A stretch of 64,000 nt of DNA, taken from NCBI GenBank assembly GCA_026671195.1, contig JAPOHD010000024.1, positions 1-64,000 on the forward strand. The letters are read 5' to 3'. Shown here in pieces: positions 27,005 to 36,163 of this stretch (its first letter is position 1; each line of letters begins with the position of its first letter). The stretch is from Draconibacterium aestuarii. Its GTDB lineage: Bacteria; Bacteroidota; Bacteroidia; Bacteroidales; Prolixibacteraceae. A program made the position numbers and the translations under genes. The notes below the pieces were generated by a model that worked only from the letters and a program-made list of their open reading frames with translations, was not told the origin of the DNA and did not search any database.

Positions 27005-29446
27005 ATGAAAAGACTTAATGTAGTACTGCTTTTACAATTAATAGCAGTTGTGGCTTTCGGGCAAATTAATTTAACAGGAGTTGTTAAAGGAAAAGGAGAA
27101 CCATTGGCCGGGGCCAGTGTAGTCATCGACAAAACATTTTATGGTGTGTCAGCATCGGGCGATGGTACTTTCGAATTTAAAAACCTCGATGAAGGAGATT
27201 ACAAATTAAAGGTTTCGTTTATCGGATTCGAAACCAAAGAACTTGAGGTGAGCCTGAAATCAAACAAAAAAATTGAAGTAAACCTCCAATCGGATGTGGT
27301 GATGACCGACGAGGTTCTGATTTCGGCTACTCGCGCTAAAAACAAAACGCCAATGGCGTACAGCAACCTTTCGGGCGACGAAATTGCACAGCGCAACATG
27401 GGACAAGACATTCCTTACCTGTTGCAACTTACACCTTCATTTGTAACCACTTCGGATGCAGGAGCCGGTGTAGGATACACCAATTTCCGCATTCGCGGAA
27501 CTGACCTGAATCGTATTAACGTGAGTTTGAACGGCATTCCGTTGAACGACGCCGAATCCCATGGGACCTGGTTTGTTGATCAGCCCGATATGGCTTCTTC
27601 GCTGGAAAATGTTCAGATTCAGCGTGGAGTGGGAACTTCAACCAACGGAGCAGCAGTTTTTGGGGCAAGCATCAACCTTCAAACCAATGCGTTACACAAA
27701 GAGGCTTACGGTGAACTTAGATCCGCTGCCGGAACTTTCCACACCCTTAAAAATACGCTTTCTGCAGGTACAGGTTTACTAAACGATCATTTTGCAGTTG
27801 ATGTGCGTATGTCGAAAGTTACATCCGATGGTTATATCGACCGTGCAAGTTCCGACCTAAAATCATTTTCTGTTTCGGGAGGATATTATTCGGAAAATAC
27901 AGTTATAAAAGTGAATATCATGTCGGGTCTGGAAGAAACTTACCAGGCCTGGTACGGTGTTCCATCAGTACGTTTAAACAATGATACGGAAGGTATGCAA
28001 CACTATGCCGACCATTGGCTAATGACACAGGATGAAGTTGATCATATGATGGCTTCTGACAGCCGTACATACAACTATTACACTTACGAAAATCAAGTTG
28101 ACCACTATCAACAGGATCATTACCATCTGCATTTTTCACACAAGGTAAATCCAAACTTAAATTTAAATGCTTCGGCACATTATACATACGGACGAGGCTA
28201 TTACGAGAACTACAAAGCGGATGAAAAGCTGGAAGACTACCTTATGGATCCAATCGAAATTGGCGGCGGAACCATTGAAACTACTGACCTGATTAACCGC
28301 AAATGGCTTGACAATGATTTTTACGGACTTACCTATTCGATGAACTATGCAAAAGACAAAAGTGATTTTACGTTTGGCGGTGGGTACAGCGTTTACGACG
28401 GCAACCACTTTGGCAATGTGATTTGGGCACAATACCTAGGAAATACCGACTTTAACCACGAATGGTACCGGGGCACCGGATTAAAAAAGGATTTTAATGT
28501 GTATGCCAAATACAACTACCAGGTGGCCGAAAAGTTAAATCTCTTTGCCGATTTGCAATACAGATACATCAACTATAAAATTGACGGGATAGATGATGAT
28601 TTACGCGATTTGACACAAGAGCACGACTTTAATTTCTTCAATCCAAAATTAGGTGTATTCTACCAGGCAGCCGACAACCAGGAATTATACCTGTCGTTTG
28701 CTGTAGCCAACCGCGAACCCAACCGCACAGCATTTGTCGACTACCCGGCCGGACAAAAGCCACCTGTGCACGAAACACTGCGCGACTGGGAGCTGGGATA
28801 TAATTACGCTTCTTCGAAATTCTCGTTCAGTGCAAATTATTATTATATGTGTTACACAGACCAACTGGTACTAACCGGCCAAATCAATGACGTGGGAGCA
28901 CCCATTATGGTGAATGTAGACAAAAGTTTCCGTACCGGACTGGAATTGCAGGCAGGTGTGCAACTTGCCAAAAACTTTCAGTGGAACGGTAACACCACAC
29001 TCAGCTTAAATAAAATAAAAAACTTTACAGAATATGTTGACGACTGGGACAATGGCGGACAGATAGCTAATGATTTAGGCACAACTGATCTGGCTTTCTC
29101 ACCCAATGTAATAGCAAACAGTATTTTTACTTATTCGCCCGATAAACATTTTAGCCTGTCGTTTCACTCGAATTACGTGGGCAAACAATACATCGACAAC
29201 ACATCGAACGACGATTGTTCCTTAAATGCCTATTTTGTAAACAATCTGAAAGCCGATTATACCATTACTTCAACTTTGTTTAAAGAAATTACGCTACATT
29301 TTATGGCCAACAATTTATTGAATCATACGTACGAATCGAATGCCTGGGTATATTCTTACATTTTGGGTGGCGAACGCTACAAAATGGATGGGTATTATCC
29401 GCAGGCCGGCGCACATTTTATGTTTGGAGTTGATTTTAAGTTTTAG
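27005..29446 (+). CDS. TonB-dependent outer-membrane receptor, thiamine-regulated
   Basis: About 813 residues. A signal peptide (MKRLNVVLLLQLIAVVAFGQ) is followed by a carboxypeptidase-like regulatory domain (INLTGVVKGKGEPLAGASVVIDKTFYGVSASGDGTFEF). The plug domain shows PYLLQLTPSFVTTSDAGAGVGYTNFRIRGTDLNRINVSLNGIPLND. A long barrel ends in aromatic GVDFKF. It imports a ligand across the outer membrane with TonB energy. The TPP riboswitch 5' of it indicates thiamine or a thiamine precursor as cargo, as in other Bacteroidota. ATG at 27005 is chosen because it begins the signal peptide; the frame upstream lies in the riboswitch leader. Confidence 0.94.
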   Translation: MKRLNVVLLLQLIAVVAFGQINLTGVVKGKGEPLAGASVVIDKTFYGVSASGDGTFEFKNLDEGDYKLKVSFIGFETKELEVSLKSNKKIEVNLQSDVVMTDEVLISATRAKNKTPMAYSNLSGDEIAQRNMGQDIPYLLQLTPSFVTTSDAGAGVGYTNFRIRGTDLNRINVSLNGIPLNDAESHGTWFVDQPDMASSLENVQIQRGVGTSTNGAAVFGASINLQTNALHKEAYGELRSAAGTFHTLKNTLSAGTGLLNDHFAVDVRMSKVTSDGYIDRASSDLKSFSVSGGYYSENTVIKVNIMSGLEETYQAWYGVPSVRLNNDTEGMQHYADHWLMTQDEVDHMMASDSRTYNYYTYENQVDHYQQDHYHLHFSHKVNPNLNLNASAHYTYGRGYYENYKADEKLEDYLMDPIEIGGGTIETTDLINRKWLDNDFYGLTYSMNYAKDKSDFTFGGGYSVYDGNHFGNVIWAQYLGNTDFNHEWYRGTGLKKDFNVYAKYNYQVAEKLNLFADLQYRYINYKIDGIDDDLRDLTQEHDFNFFNPKLGVFYQAADNQELYLSFAVANREPNRTAFVDYPAGQKPPVHETLRDWELGYNYASSKFSFSANYYYMCYTDQLVLTGQINDVGAPIMVNVDKSFRTGLELQAGVQLAKNFQWNGNTTLSLNKIKNFTEYVDDWDNGGQIANDLGTTDLAFSPNVIANSIFTYSPDKHFSLSFHSNYVGKQYIDNTSNDDCSLNAYFVNNLKADYTITSTLFKEITLHFMANNLLNHTYESNAWVYSYILGGERYKMDGYYPQAGAHFMFGVDFKF

Positions 29447-29482
29447 GAAAACAGCAAGTAATTAACTACCCATTCATAAGTA

Positions 29483-29524
29483 AAATTCCATCTTTGTTTA
29501 CACGTAAATAAAGATGGAATTTTC
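29483..29524 (+). terminator. Terminator of the TonB receptor gene
   Basis: AAATTCCATCTTT (29483-29495) pairs with AAAGATGGAATTT (29510-29522), a 13-bp stem with a 14-nt loop, ending in a T run. It lies 37 bp after the stop codon. Confidence 0.8.
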
Positions 29525-29689
29525 GTTTAATAACTTCCGCCAAACATCCGTAAATATTTATTTATGCTTTTGCGATTTTAATAAATAATCGGTTTTTACG
29601 CAGGCGTAAGATCGGATTATGCGAACTCCATCCACCAACCGACCCGCCATTGAAAACAACCGGTTTTAATAACAGGTTATAGAAATTCT

Positions 29690-30820
29690 TTATTCCAGAA
29701 TAACTTTCCCTTCGATTTCAACCAGTAAATCGGGGCGGCAAATATCTGCAATAATATAAACCACCGGAAGGTTTCCAAAATGTTTTTTAAAGGTACTTTT
29801 TATGGCTGCGAAGTCCTTCCTGTTTTTTACATACACACGTGCATGACCATATTTGGGTTGTAGTTTATTATCCGAAAGACTTTTTAAAACATCGCCTGAA
29901 TACAAACGCTGAATATTTTGGATGGTAATTTCAGTTTGTAAAGCAGGATCGTCAACTCCAATTGTTTTTTCTCCTGTAATCGATGCCGTTCCGGAGATAA
30001 AGATCATCTTTTTATTGAAGAGTTCCAGGTAGCGTGCCCGCTCGAATTTTGGTGTGGTTTTTAACACACACTCTTCGCCAACCAGCACTTTTTCGCTGTA
30101 GTTGTGCGCGGCAATCTGCTCAGGATTATCAACCGGAGTTGTTATTGCCTCACTCGATTTAACCGCTACAAATTCAATAATTATTCCTCCACGGTTTGTA
30201 CCAATCCCGGTAGCTGCAGGGTAGCCTTTGGCTTCAAAATGATCATTATAAAATTCTGAGCGAACATTGTTAAACTCCTGGTATTTTTGCTTGTCGCCGT
30301 CAAAACCAATAATATCTTCCAGGTAATTCCACTGGCGAACAATCGAGTTCACAGGGAATTTTACTTCTTCAAGCATTTCGCTCAAAGCCGAAAAGGTATT
30401 TTCAGCATCTTTTCGGTAACCCGATTTTTGATCCGACTGTACATTCCCAATCAAAATATCGGTATTTTCTTTTTGAAATAATATGGCTGAATTCTCTCCT
30501 TTTATTATGGATTTTGTGTTCCATTCAGAAGGATCGTAAAGAAATGCCTCAACAATAATTTTACAGGTTAATGGTGGCTGGGCGATCAGATTCATAATAA
30601 CTTCAGAAGAAAACTGACGGGCAACTTTTGCTTCAATATCAGCCTTCATTTCATTATAAATATCGTCTGATTCAGCATCAACAAAAAAATTCAGTTTAAA
30701 AATCTTCTTTCCCGAATTAATCTGCCCAAGTTGCGACAAACAACTGTTTATCTGTTCATCAACATTTCCACATCTTCGCCCCGGATTAATATAAAGCCTG
30801 TCGCCGTTTAAAAAATACAT
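29690..30820 (-). CDS. Chorismatase/RidA-like protein (FkbO/Hyg5/XanB2-related)
   Basis: About 376 residues from MYFLNGDRLYINPG. The centre VRQWNYLEDIIGFDGDKQKYQEFNNVRSEFYNDH followed by GYPAATGIGTNRGGIIIEFVAV resembles the chorismatase family, which turns chorismate into hydroxybenzoates or dihydroxycyclohexadiene carboxylate. The C-terminal third (FISGTASITGEKTIG, VYIIADICRPDLLVEIEG) is a Rid/YjgF-like domain, as in those enzymes. The family link is from recall of the motifs. The product cannot be predicted. It stands upstream of deoC on the minus strand, 137 bp away. No obvious secondary-metabolite genes flank it. The frame opens at 30847, but the first nine residues look spurious. Confidence 0.62.
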   Translation of the reverse strand: MYFLNGDRLYINPGRRCGNVDEQINSCLSQLGQINSGKKIFKLNFFVDAESDDIYNEMKADIEAKVARQFSSEVIMNLIAQPPLTCKIIVEAFLYDPSEWNTKSIIKGENSAILFQKENTDILIGNVQSDQKSGYRKDAENTFSALSEMLEEVKFPVNSIVRQWNYLEDIIGFDGDKQKYQEFNNVRSEFYNDHFEAKGYPAATGIGTNRGGIIIEFVAVKSSEAITTPVDNPEQIAAHNYSEKVLVGEECVLKTTPKFERARYLELFNKKMIFISGTASITGEKTIGVDDPALQTEITIQNIQRLYSGDVLKSLSDNKLQPKYGHARVYVKNRKDFAAIKSTFKKHFGNLPVVYIIADICRPDLLVEIEGKVILE

Positions 30821-30956
30821 ATAACTTTCTGTAAAAAAGAACCACAAATATGGGGGTTTTTAGTTGAAATAAATGATTTGACTCAACTTTCTTGTTAAAG
30901 GTACAGCATGAAAACCTACTGATTTCTTATGCTGCACAAATTATCGAAGATTGATT

Positions 30957-31637
30957 TTAGTAGTCGCCTTCAGCTTTTGCTCCATTCAGAACTGCTTCGG
31001 TTGAGCCTACTCCCAAACGATCAGCACCCTGCTCTAAAAATGCTACGGCTGTTTCCCAGTCGCGAATTCCTCCCGATGGTTTTACCTTCATTTTACCGCC
31101 CACGGTTTTTATCATTACATCGATGTACTCGGGTTTTGCACCGCCCGGTCCAAACCCGGTTGATGTTTTTACAAAATCGGCACCAGCTTCGTACGACAAA
31201 TCACATGCTTTTACAATCTGATCCAGTGTTAAATGTCCGCTTTCCTGAATAACCTTTACCAACACATTGTGTTGGTGTGCTACCTCAACCACTGCTTTAA
31301 TATCGGCCACTACATAATCGTATTCGCCCGATAAAAAGCGACCGATGTTCATCACCATATCAATTTCGTCAACACCATCGGCAATGGCCTGTTTCGCCTG
31401 AAAAGCCTTTACAGGTGTAGCGTCGGCTCCGTGCGGAAAACTCAGCACACACGATACTTTTACATCGCTGTCTTTTAACAATGCAACAGTTGCTGCCACA
31501 TCGCAGGGTTTTACACACATGCTAAACACCTTATTTTCGATGCACATTTTGGCATTTGCCTCCAAATCGGCCAGGGTTTGCTCCGGTTTTAAAACCGCAT
31601 GATCTATGGTTTGTGCTACTTGTTCTTTGGTATACAT
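30957..31637 (-). CDS. deoC: Deoxyribose-phosphate aldolase
   Basis: A 226-residue class I aldolase splitting 2-deoxyribose 5-phosphate into glyceraldehyde 3-phosphate and acetaldehyde. Seen: IDHAVLKPEQTLADLE, VSCVLSFPHGADATPVKAFQAKQAI, DEIDMVMNIG, VKVIQESG, GADFVKTSTGFGPGGA (Schiff-base Lys) and VKPSGGIRDWETA (second Lys). Length is typical of the short bacterial form. It is 5 bp downstream of the DUF2007 gene, in the operon xseA-xseB-DUF2007-deoC. Confidence 0.95.
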   Translation of the reverse strand: MYTKEQVAQTIDHAVLKPEQTLADLEANAKMCIENKVFSMCVKPCDVAATVALLKDSDVKVSCVLSFPHGADATPVKAFQAKQAIADGVDEIDMVMNIGRFLSGEYDYVVADIKAVVEVAHQHNVLVKVIQESGHLTLDQIVKACDLSYEAGADFVKTSTGFGPGGAKPEYIDVMIKTVGGKMKVKPSGGIRDWETAVAFLEQGADRLGVGSTEAVLNGAKAEGDY

Positions 31638-31642
31638 TTCTT

Positions 31643-31873
31643 CTATTCTTCAGTTATTGCTTTCACCAGCTTCCTGGCTTTTTCAAAATTCTTTTCGGTT
31701 ACAAAGATATCTATTGCCGACGGAACTCCTCCTCCAAACCCGGCCTCAATTCCTTGTTTAAAACCATCTTTAATTAACGATTTAATCCCTTGCGCTTCAA
31801 GTTCCAGTTTTATCCGGGTTATAATAACATCACCTCCGGTATATAGTTTTACTAATTCGTCGTTTCCTGCCAT
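31643..31873 (-). CDS. DUF2007 family small protein
   Basis: A 76-residue protein: LVKLYTGGDVIITRIKLELEAQGIKSLIKDG, then AIDIFVTEKNFEKARKLVKAITEE. This is the pattern of the DUF2007 (putative signal-transducing) fold, an alpha/beta ferredoxin-like unit resembling PII-like or ACT folds. No function is established. It sits 17 bp after xseB and 5 bp before deoC, so it is part of that operon. Confidence 0.82.
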   Translation of the reverse strand: MAGNDELVKLYTGGDVIITRIKLELEAQGIKSLIKDGFKQGIEAGFGGGVPSAIDIFVTEKNFEKARKLVKAITEE

Positions 31874-31890
31874 AACTTACTTCTCAAATA

Positions 31891-32091
31891 TTAATCTTCC
31901 ATTTCTTTTAGAATCGCTTCTACCTGCTCGTTTGTTTTTGTGAGTTTGTCTTTGCAGGTTTTTAGCAGAACCGAAACCCGCTTTACCTTTTCGGCCAACT
32001 CATCAACATCCAGCTCTTCATTTTCAATCTTTTCCAGAATATCTTCAATCTCGGCCATTGCCTCGCTGTATGAAACTTTTTTGGTTGCCAT
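31891..32091 (-). CDS. xseB: Exodeoxyribonuclease VII small subunit
   Basis: A 66-residue helical protein: VSYSEAMAEIEDILEKIENEELDVDELAEKVKRVSVLLKTCKDKL, the XseB two-helix pattern. Several small subunits bind each XseA and are needed for single-strand-specific exonuclease activity. Directly behind xseA with 9 bp between. Confidence 0.94.
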   Translation of the reverse strand: MATKKVSYSEAMAEIEDILEKIENEELDVDELAEKVKRVSVLLKTCKDKLTKTNEQVEAILKEMED

Positions 32092-32100
32092 TATTTTATT

Positions 32101-33531
32101 TTATTTTATTGAAATTTTACTTTTTACGCTGCCATCGGCAAATTGCGTTTCAATCTCCTCGTTTAGTTTTAGATCTTTTGCCGATTTTACAATTTTTCCT
32201 TCTTTTAAAGTTAAGGTAAATCCGCGTTTCAACACATTCTCCGGATTTAATAGCCGAACTGTATTTTCATTTAAGCGCAATCTTTCCTGTTCTTTAAAAA
32301 CCAATTTTCTGGACTCACTTCCCATGATGTCTTTTAGGTGAGCCAATGTTGCTTTTTCTTTTAAAACTGCCTCGCCAACCACACGCTTCAAGATCCGCTG
32401 TTTCTGGCTGATTGTGTTTTTGGTTTCCACCGACCACACCGAAAGTGCCGATCGGAAATCGTGGGTTAAGTTATTGAGTTCGTATTGTTTTTTGAACGAA
32501 AATTCGCTCACATTTTGCTGCAATTCATTTCCCTTTTTTGTGAGTTGGTTTTGTTTATAGTTTATAAAACCTGTGATCGAATAATTTAACCCTTCGGCAA
32601 TCCTTTCCAGTTTCTTTTTCTGAAAATCCAGTGATTCGCGTGTAAGTTGAACAATGCTGTTTTCGAGTTCAAGTAAATGCTCGTAAAAACGGCCTACCCC
32701 ATTCACAAAAAATTCGGCTACCGCAGTTGGTGTTTTCAAACGTGTGTGTGCCACCAAATCAATAATGGTATCGTCTTTTTCGTGGCCAATACCTGTAATT
32801 ACTGGCAATGGAAATTGAGTGATATTTATGGCCAGATCGTAATTGTCGAAACTGCTTAAATCGGCCGTTGCCCCACCTCCGCGTATAATCACAACCGCAT
32901 CAAAAAAACCGTCGTATTGAAAAATCCGCTCCAGTGCATTAATTATTGACGGGACAGCTTCTGTCCCCTGCATATAAGCTTCAAACAATTTGGTATAAAA
33001 GGTAAATCCATAATCGTTGGATTCCAGCTGGTTCATAAAATCCTGGTAGCCAGCAGCTGTTGCCGATGAAATTACAGCGATTTTTTGTGGGACCAAAGGC
33101 AATTCCAACTCCTTATTCATATCGAAAACACCTTCGTTTTGCAGACGGGTAATTATTTCCTTACGTTGTAAAGCCATGTCGCCAACGGTATATGTCGGAT
33201 CAATGTCTTTTATGTTTAAACTTAAACCAAAAGCCGGATGATATTCGACCGAAACCTGCACCAAGACTTTAATTCCATGCGAAAAAGGTTTGCCAGTTGT
33301 GGTCTCAAAATAAGGTTTTAACATGCGATAAGTGTACGACCAAATGGTAGCCCGCGAACGTGCAATAATCGTGTTTCCTTCTTTTTCAATAAGCTCCAGA
33401 TAACAATGGCCACTTCGGTTTTCCTTCAATTCACTTACTTCGGCAACTACCCAAACCGTTGTCGGAAAAACATCCAGCAATGCATTTTTTATCGATTCGT
33501 TGAGTTGAGAAAGTGTAAATTGCTGTACCAT
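32101..33531 (-). CDS. xseA: Exodeoxyribonuclease VII large subunit
   Basis: A 476-residue catalytic subunit. Seen: the N-terminal OB fold (TVWVVAEVSELKENRSGHCYLELIEKEG...RATIW), the central catalytic domain (PQKIAVISSATAAGYQDFMNQLESN, VVIIRGGGATADLSSFDNYDLA, FPLPVITGIGHEKDDTIIDLVAHTRLKTPTAVAEFF) and a long coiled-coil region before the C-terminal GFTLTLKEGKIV. It degrades single-stranded DNA to oligonucleotides in repair. It abuts the subtilase stop (one base) and is followed by xseB. Confidence 0.96.
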   Translation of the reverse strand: MVQQFTLSQLNESIKNALLDVFPTTVWVVAEVSELKENRSGHCYLELIEKEGNTIIARSRATIWSYTYRMLKPYFETTTGKPFSHGIKVLVQVSVEYHPAFGLSLNIKDIDPTYTVGDMALQRKEIITRLQNEGVFDMNKELELPLVPQKIAVISSATAAGYQDFMNQLESNDYGFTFYTKLFEAYMQGTEAVPSIINALERIFQYDGFFDAVVIIRGGGATADLSSFDNYDLAINITQFPLPVITGIGHEKDDTIIDLVAHTRLKTPTAVAEFFVNGVGRFYEHLLELENSIVQLTRESLDFQKKKLERIAEGLNYSITGFINYKQNQLTKKGNELQQNVSEFSFKKQYELNNLTHDFRSALSVWSVETKNTISQKQRILKRVVGEAVLKEKATLAHLKDIMGSESRKLVFKEQERLRLNENTVRLLNPENVLKRGFTLTLKEGKIVKSAKDLKLNEEIETQFADGSVKSKISIK

Positions 33532-35172
33532 TTACCAATTACTTTTGGTTAGTTTAAACGTTTCTGAATTCTGCCCATCATTTATTCGGAGTAAAAACAT
33601 GCCGGTAACAAAAACAGGTATTTGGGTTAAAACAATTGTAGGGGAAGCTGGTTTAATCCATTGCTGAATAAGTTGCCCGGCAAGTGAATACATTTCAATA
33701 TTTATTTCCTTTTGTATCGTGTTTCCCACATACTGAATAACAATCCGTTTACCAACCGGGTTTGGGTAAACCTGCCATTTCTGGTTGTTTTCATACAACT
33801 GTACCGATAAGGGATCAAGTATTTCAGAAGCCGTTCGCATATTTGGCACCCCATACCCCACCAACGAATCAGGCGTTAAATACATATGGGCACTTTTCTC
33901 AAGTGCAGTTTTTATTTCGGCCGCTGTTTTATCCGGATAACGTTGCCATAAACAAGCAGCCATACCTGCCAGAACCGGAGACGAAAAAGAAGTTCCGTTG
34001 GACATCCCAATATTTCCGTTGGATAATTGAAGAGTAGTATGGTATCCCATTGCTGATACATTGGGTTTTATAGCCCCGCCAAACGCCGGACCAGCCGAAG
34101 TAAAATAAGCCGGATTTAACTCTTTATCTACCGCACCAACACCAACCACCAAATCTCCGTCAGAAGGAGCAATTATTCGTTGCCAGGAATCGTCGCGCTC
34201 GTTTCCGGCACTGGCAAAAACCAATATTCCACGCGATGCCGCAATGTTTGCTGCACGGGTAACACGTGTTGTATTACCATCCATGTCGGCATAAGTATGG
34301 TTGGTGGTCGAATCATCAAATTCATAGTACCCCAACGACGAATTGATAATGTCAACACCCGCGCTGTCGGCAAATTCTGCTGCATTCACCCAATGATCTT
34401 CTTCTACCATATATTCCGAGAATACATCCTCCGAACGAATAAGCCAATACGATGCTTTTGGTGCAGTGCCAATTAACTCCCCGGGTATGTTCCCTCCCAT
34501 ACATGAAAGTACGCTCATACCGTGGTAATGTGTTGTATAGATATCGGAGTTGGGATTTACGATATCCTTTGTTCCCAGAATTTGGTTATTAATCCACAAA
34601 CTATCGAAGGCAGAATAACTATTTACATTTAAAAATCCTCCGTCAAGAACGGCAATCTGGATTCCTTGTCCTTTAAAATTTTGCTGATGCAAAAACTGAC
34701 CTTCCAACATGCTAACCTGGTGTACCGATCCGCCATACAACGAAGTATCAATTACCCCATTATCGAACTCTCTTTCAACCGTAAATTTGTTACTTGAACT
34801 TTTGTTGGTTAGCGCAGGTTTGGTTAATTGAATTTCTTTTACAAAATACCAGTCTGGAATTATTTTATCCAAGCTGTCGACATCTGTTTTTACGGTTATT
34901 CCGTTTAGCCATTTTGATGCGTGTACAAATTCAACATCAAGCGATAAAACCGAATCAACATACCAGGAATTTACAGGCAGATCAAGTGAATCAATTGCGA
35001 TATTCTGTCTTTCGCGTCTTTCAATTGCTCTTTCAGAAAGGTACTCGCCGGCATTATCCAACGAATAGTTAGTATTATTTTTATCGGTAAAAGCAATCCA
35101 ATAATAATTTTGAGCCTTTATTTGAAAGACATATACAAAAAAGAAAACGATAAATAAAATGCTGTATTTCAT
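33532..35172 (-). CDS. Secreted subtilisin-like serine protease (S8) with T9SS sorting domain
   Basis: A 546-residue protein. Signal peptide MKYSILFIVFFFVYVFQIKAQ, a pro-region, then the catalytic triad: Asp177 (IQIAVLDGGF), His217 (THYHGMSVLS) and Ser395 (SNGTSFSSPVLAGMAA), with oxyanion Asn in SAGNERDD. The last 80 residues (WQVYPNPVGKRIVIQY...LAGQLIQQW...GMFLLRINDGQNSETFKLTK) are a type A sorting tail for type IX secretion. It is a surface or secreted protease. The gene is immediately upstream of xseA, probably by shared transcription rather than function. Confidence 0.93.
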   Translation of the reverse strand: MKYSILFIVFFFVYVFQIKAQNYYWIAFTDKNNTNYSLDNAGEYLSERAIERRERQNIAIDSLDLPVNSWYVDSVLSLDVEFVHASKWLNGITVKTDVDSLDKIIPDWYFVKEIQLTKPALTNKSSSNKFTVEREFDNGVIDTSLYGGSVHQVSMLEGQFLHQQNFKGQGIQIAVLDGGFLNVNSYSAFDSLWINNQILGTKDIVNPNSDIYTTHYHGMSVLSCMGGNIPGELIGTAPKASYWLIRSEDVFSEYMVEEDHWVNAAEFADSAGVDIINSSLGYYEFDDSTTNHTYADMDGNTTRVTRAANIAASRGILVFASAGNERDDSWQRIIAPSDGDLVVGVGAVDKELNPAYFTSAGPAFGGAIKPNVSAMGYHTTLQLSNGNIGMSNGTSFSSPVLAGMAACLWQRYPDKTAAEIKTALEKSAHMYLTPDSLVGYGVPNMRTASEILDPLSVQLYENNQKWQVYPNPVGKRIVIQYVGNTIQKEINIEMYSLAGQLIQQWIKPASPTIVLTQIPVFVTGMFLLRINDGQNSETFKLTKSNW

Positions 35173-35250
35173 TTCCCAACAAGCTGTTTGTGGTTGAAAT
35201 TGCCAAATTAGCTAAATATTACCGATTTCGAAATCGATAATAAGGAATCT

Positions 35251-36039
35251 TTATTGTTTCGTTTTATTTTTCATCAAATACTCAGAAGGATCTTGCATGA
35301 ACTTTTCAGGATCGAGAATGGCACCTTTGTTTTGCTCTAAATTTTGCATTTCCAGGTTATCGATACTATCACGAACAGCGGGATTTAAAATCTGCCCGTT
35401 ATCGTAAAAAAGCGTATAGATATTTTCACCATTTCTATTGTAATACTTCCATTCACCATGGCGAAGATTGTTTTTGTATTCCCCAACCAACTCTTGCTGA
35501 CCGTTATCAAAATATACAAGGAACAAACCATTGCGGACGTTATCTTTCATTTTGCATTGCATGTAAGGTTCTCCGTTTTTAAAAAACACCTGGTAGTTAC
35601 CATCCTGTTTCCCATTCATCCAATCGGTTTCTTCCATTATTTCGCCTGTATCGTAAAACCTTCGCAAAACACCGTTTAGTGCACCCTTCGAATAAGTTTC
35701 TTCTGCTACTTTCAGGTTTTCCTTGTAAATTCTCCAGACACCTTCTTTCTGTTGGTTCACATAATTTCCCTCGGCTACTTTTTTACGCCACACATCAAAA
35801 AGCTGGGTACGAGCCGTGTCCCCTTCATAAATCATTATCGCTTTTACCTGGCCCCCCGGATGGTAACGTTTCCATTCTCCAACAGGTTTATCATCTTTAA
35901 ACTCTCCTTCATAAACAGGTCTTCCATTAGCTTGTTTTTTTTCCCATTTCCCTTGACGCAATCCATTCGCATCGGTTTGGTTTATTTGAGAAAATGCCAG
36001 TATTGGAAGAAAAAATAATATTAGAAATACAATCCGCAT
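35251..36039 (-). CDS. Exported MORN-repeat protein (YwqK-like)
   Basis: A 262-residue protein with signal peptide MRIVFLILFFLPILAFSQ and about eight repeats of the type G.W..Y..NG....EG.Y.....G.W (QGKWEKKQANGRPVYEGEFKDDKPVGEWKRYHPGG, REGVWRIYKEN-like, RNGLFLVYFDNGQQELVGEYKNNLRHGEWKYYNRNG). These are MORN/YwqK-type beta-hairpin repeats. Role unknown; related Bacteroidota proteins are periplasmic or surface exposed. Single gene. Confidence 0.85.
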   Translation of the reverse strand: MRIVFLILFFLPILAFSQINQTDANGLRQGKWEKKQANGRPVYEGEFKDDKPVGEWKRYHPGGQVKAIMIYEGDTARTQLFDVWRKKVAEGNYVNQQKEGVWRIYKENLKVAEETYSKGALNGVLRRFYDTGEIMEETDWMNGKQDGNYQVFFKNGEPYMQCKMKDNVRNGLFLVYFDNGQQELVGEYKNNLRHGEWKYYNRNGENIYTLFYDNGQILNPAVRDSIDNLEMQNLEQNKGAILDPEKFMQDPSEYLMKNKTKQ

Positions 36040-36163
36040 AGCTTGTTTTTATTGCTTTACAAAACTATTCATTTATTTTTATGAAACCGGAATAGGGATT
36101 AAGGAAATAAATTCCGGTATAATTTTTTTTATATACATTTGGCTTTCTAATAAAAAAGGGCAA

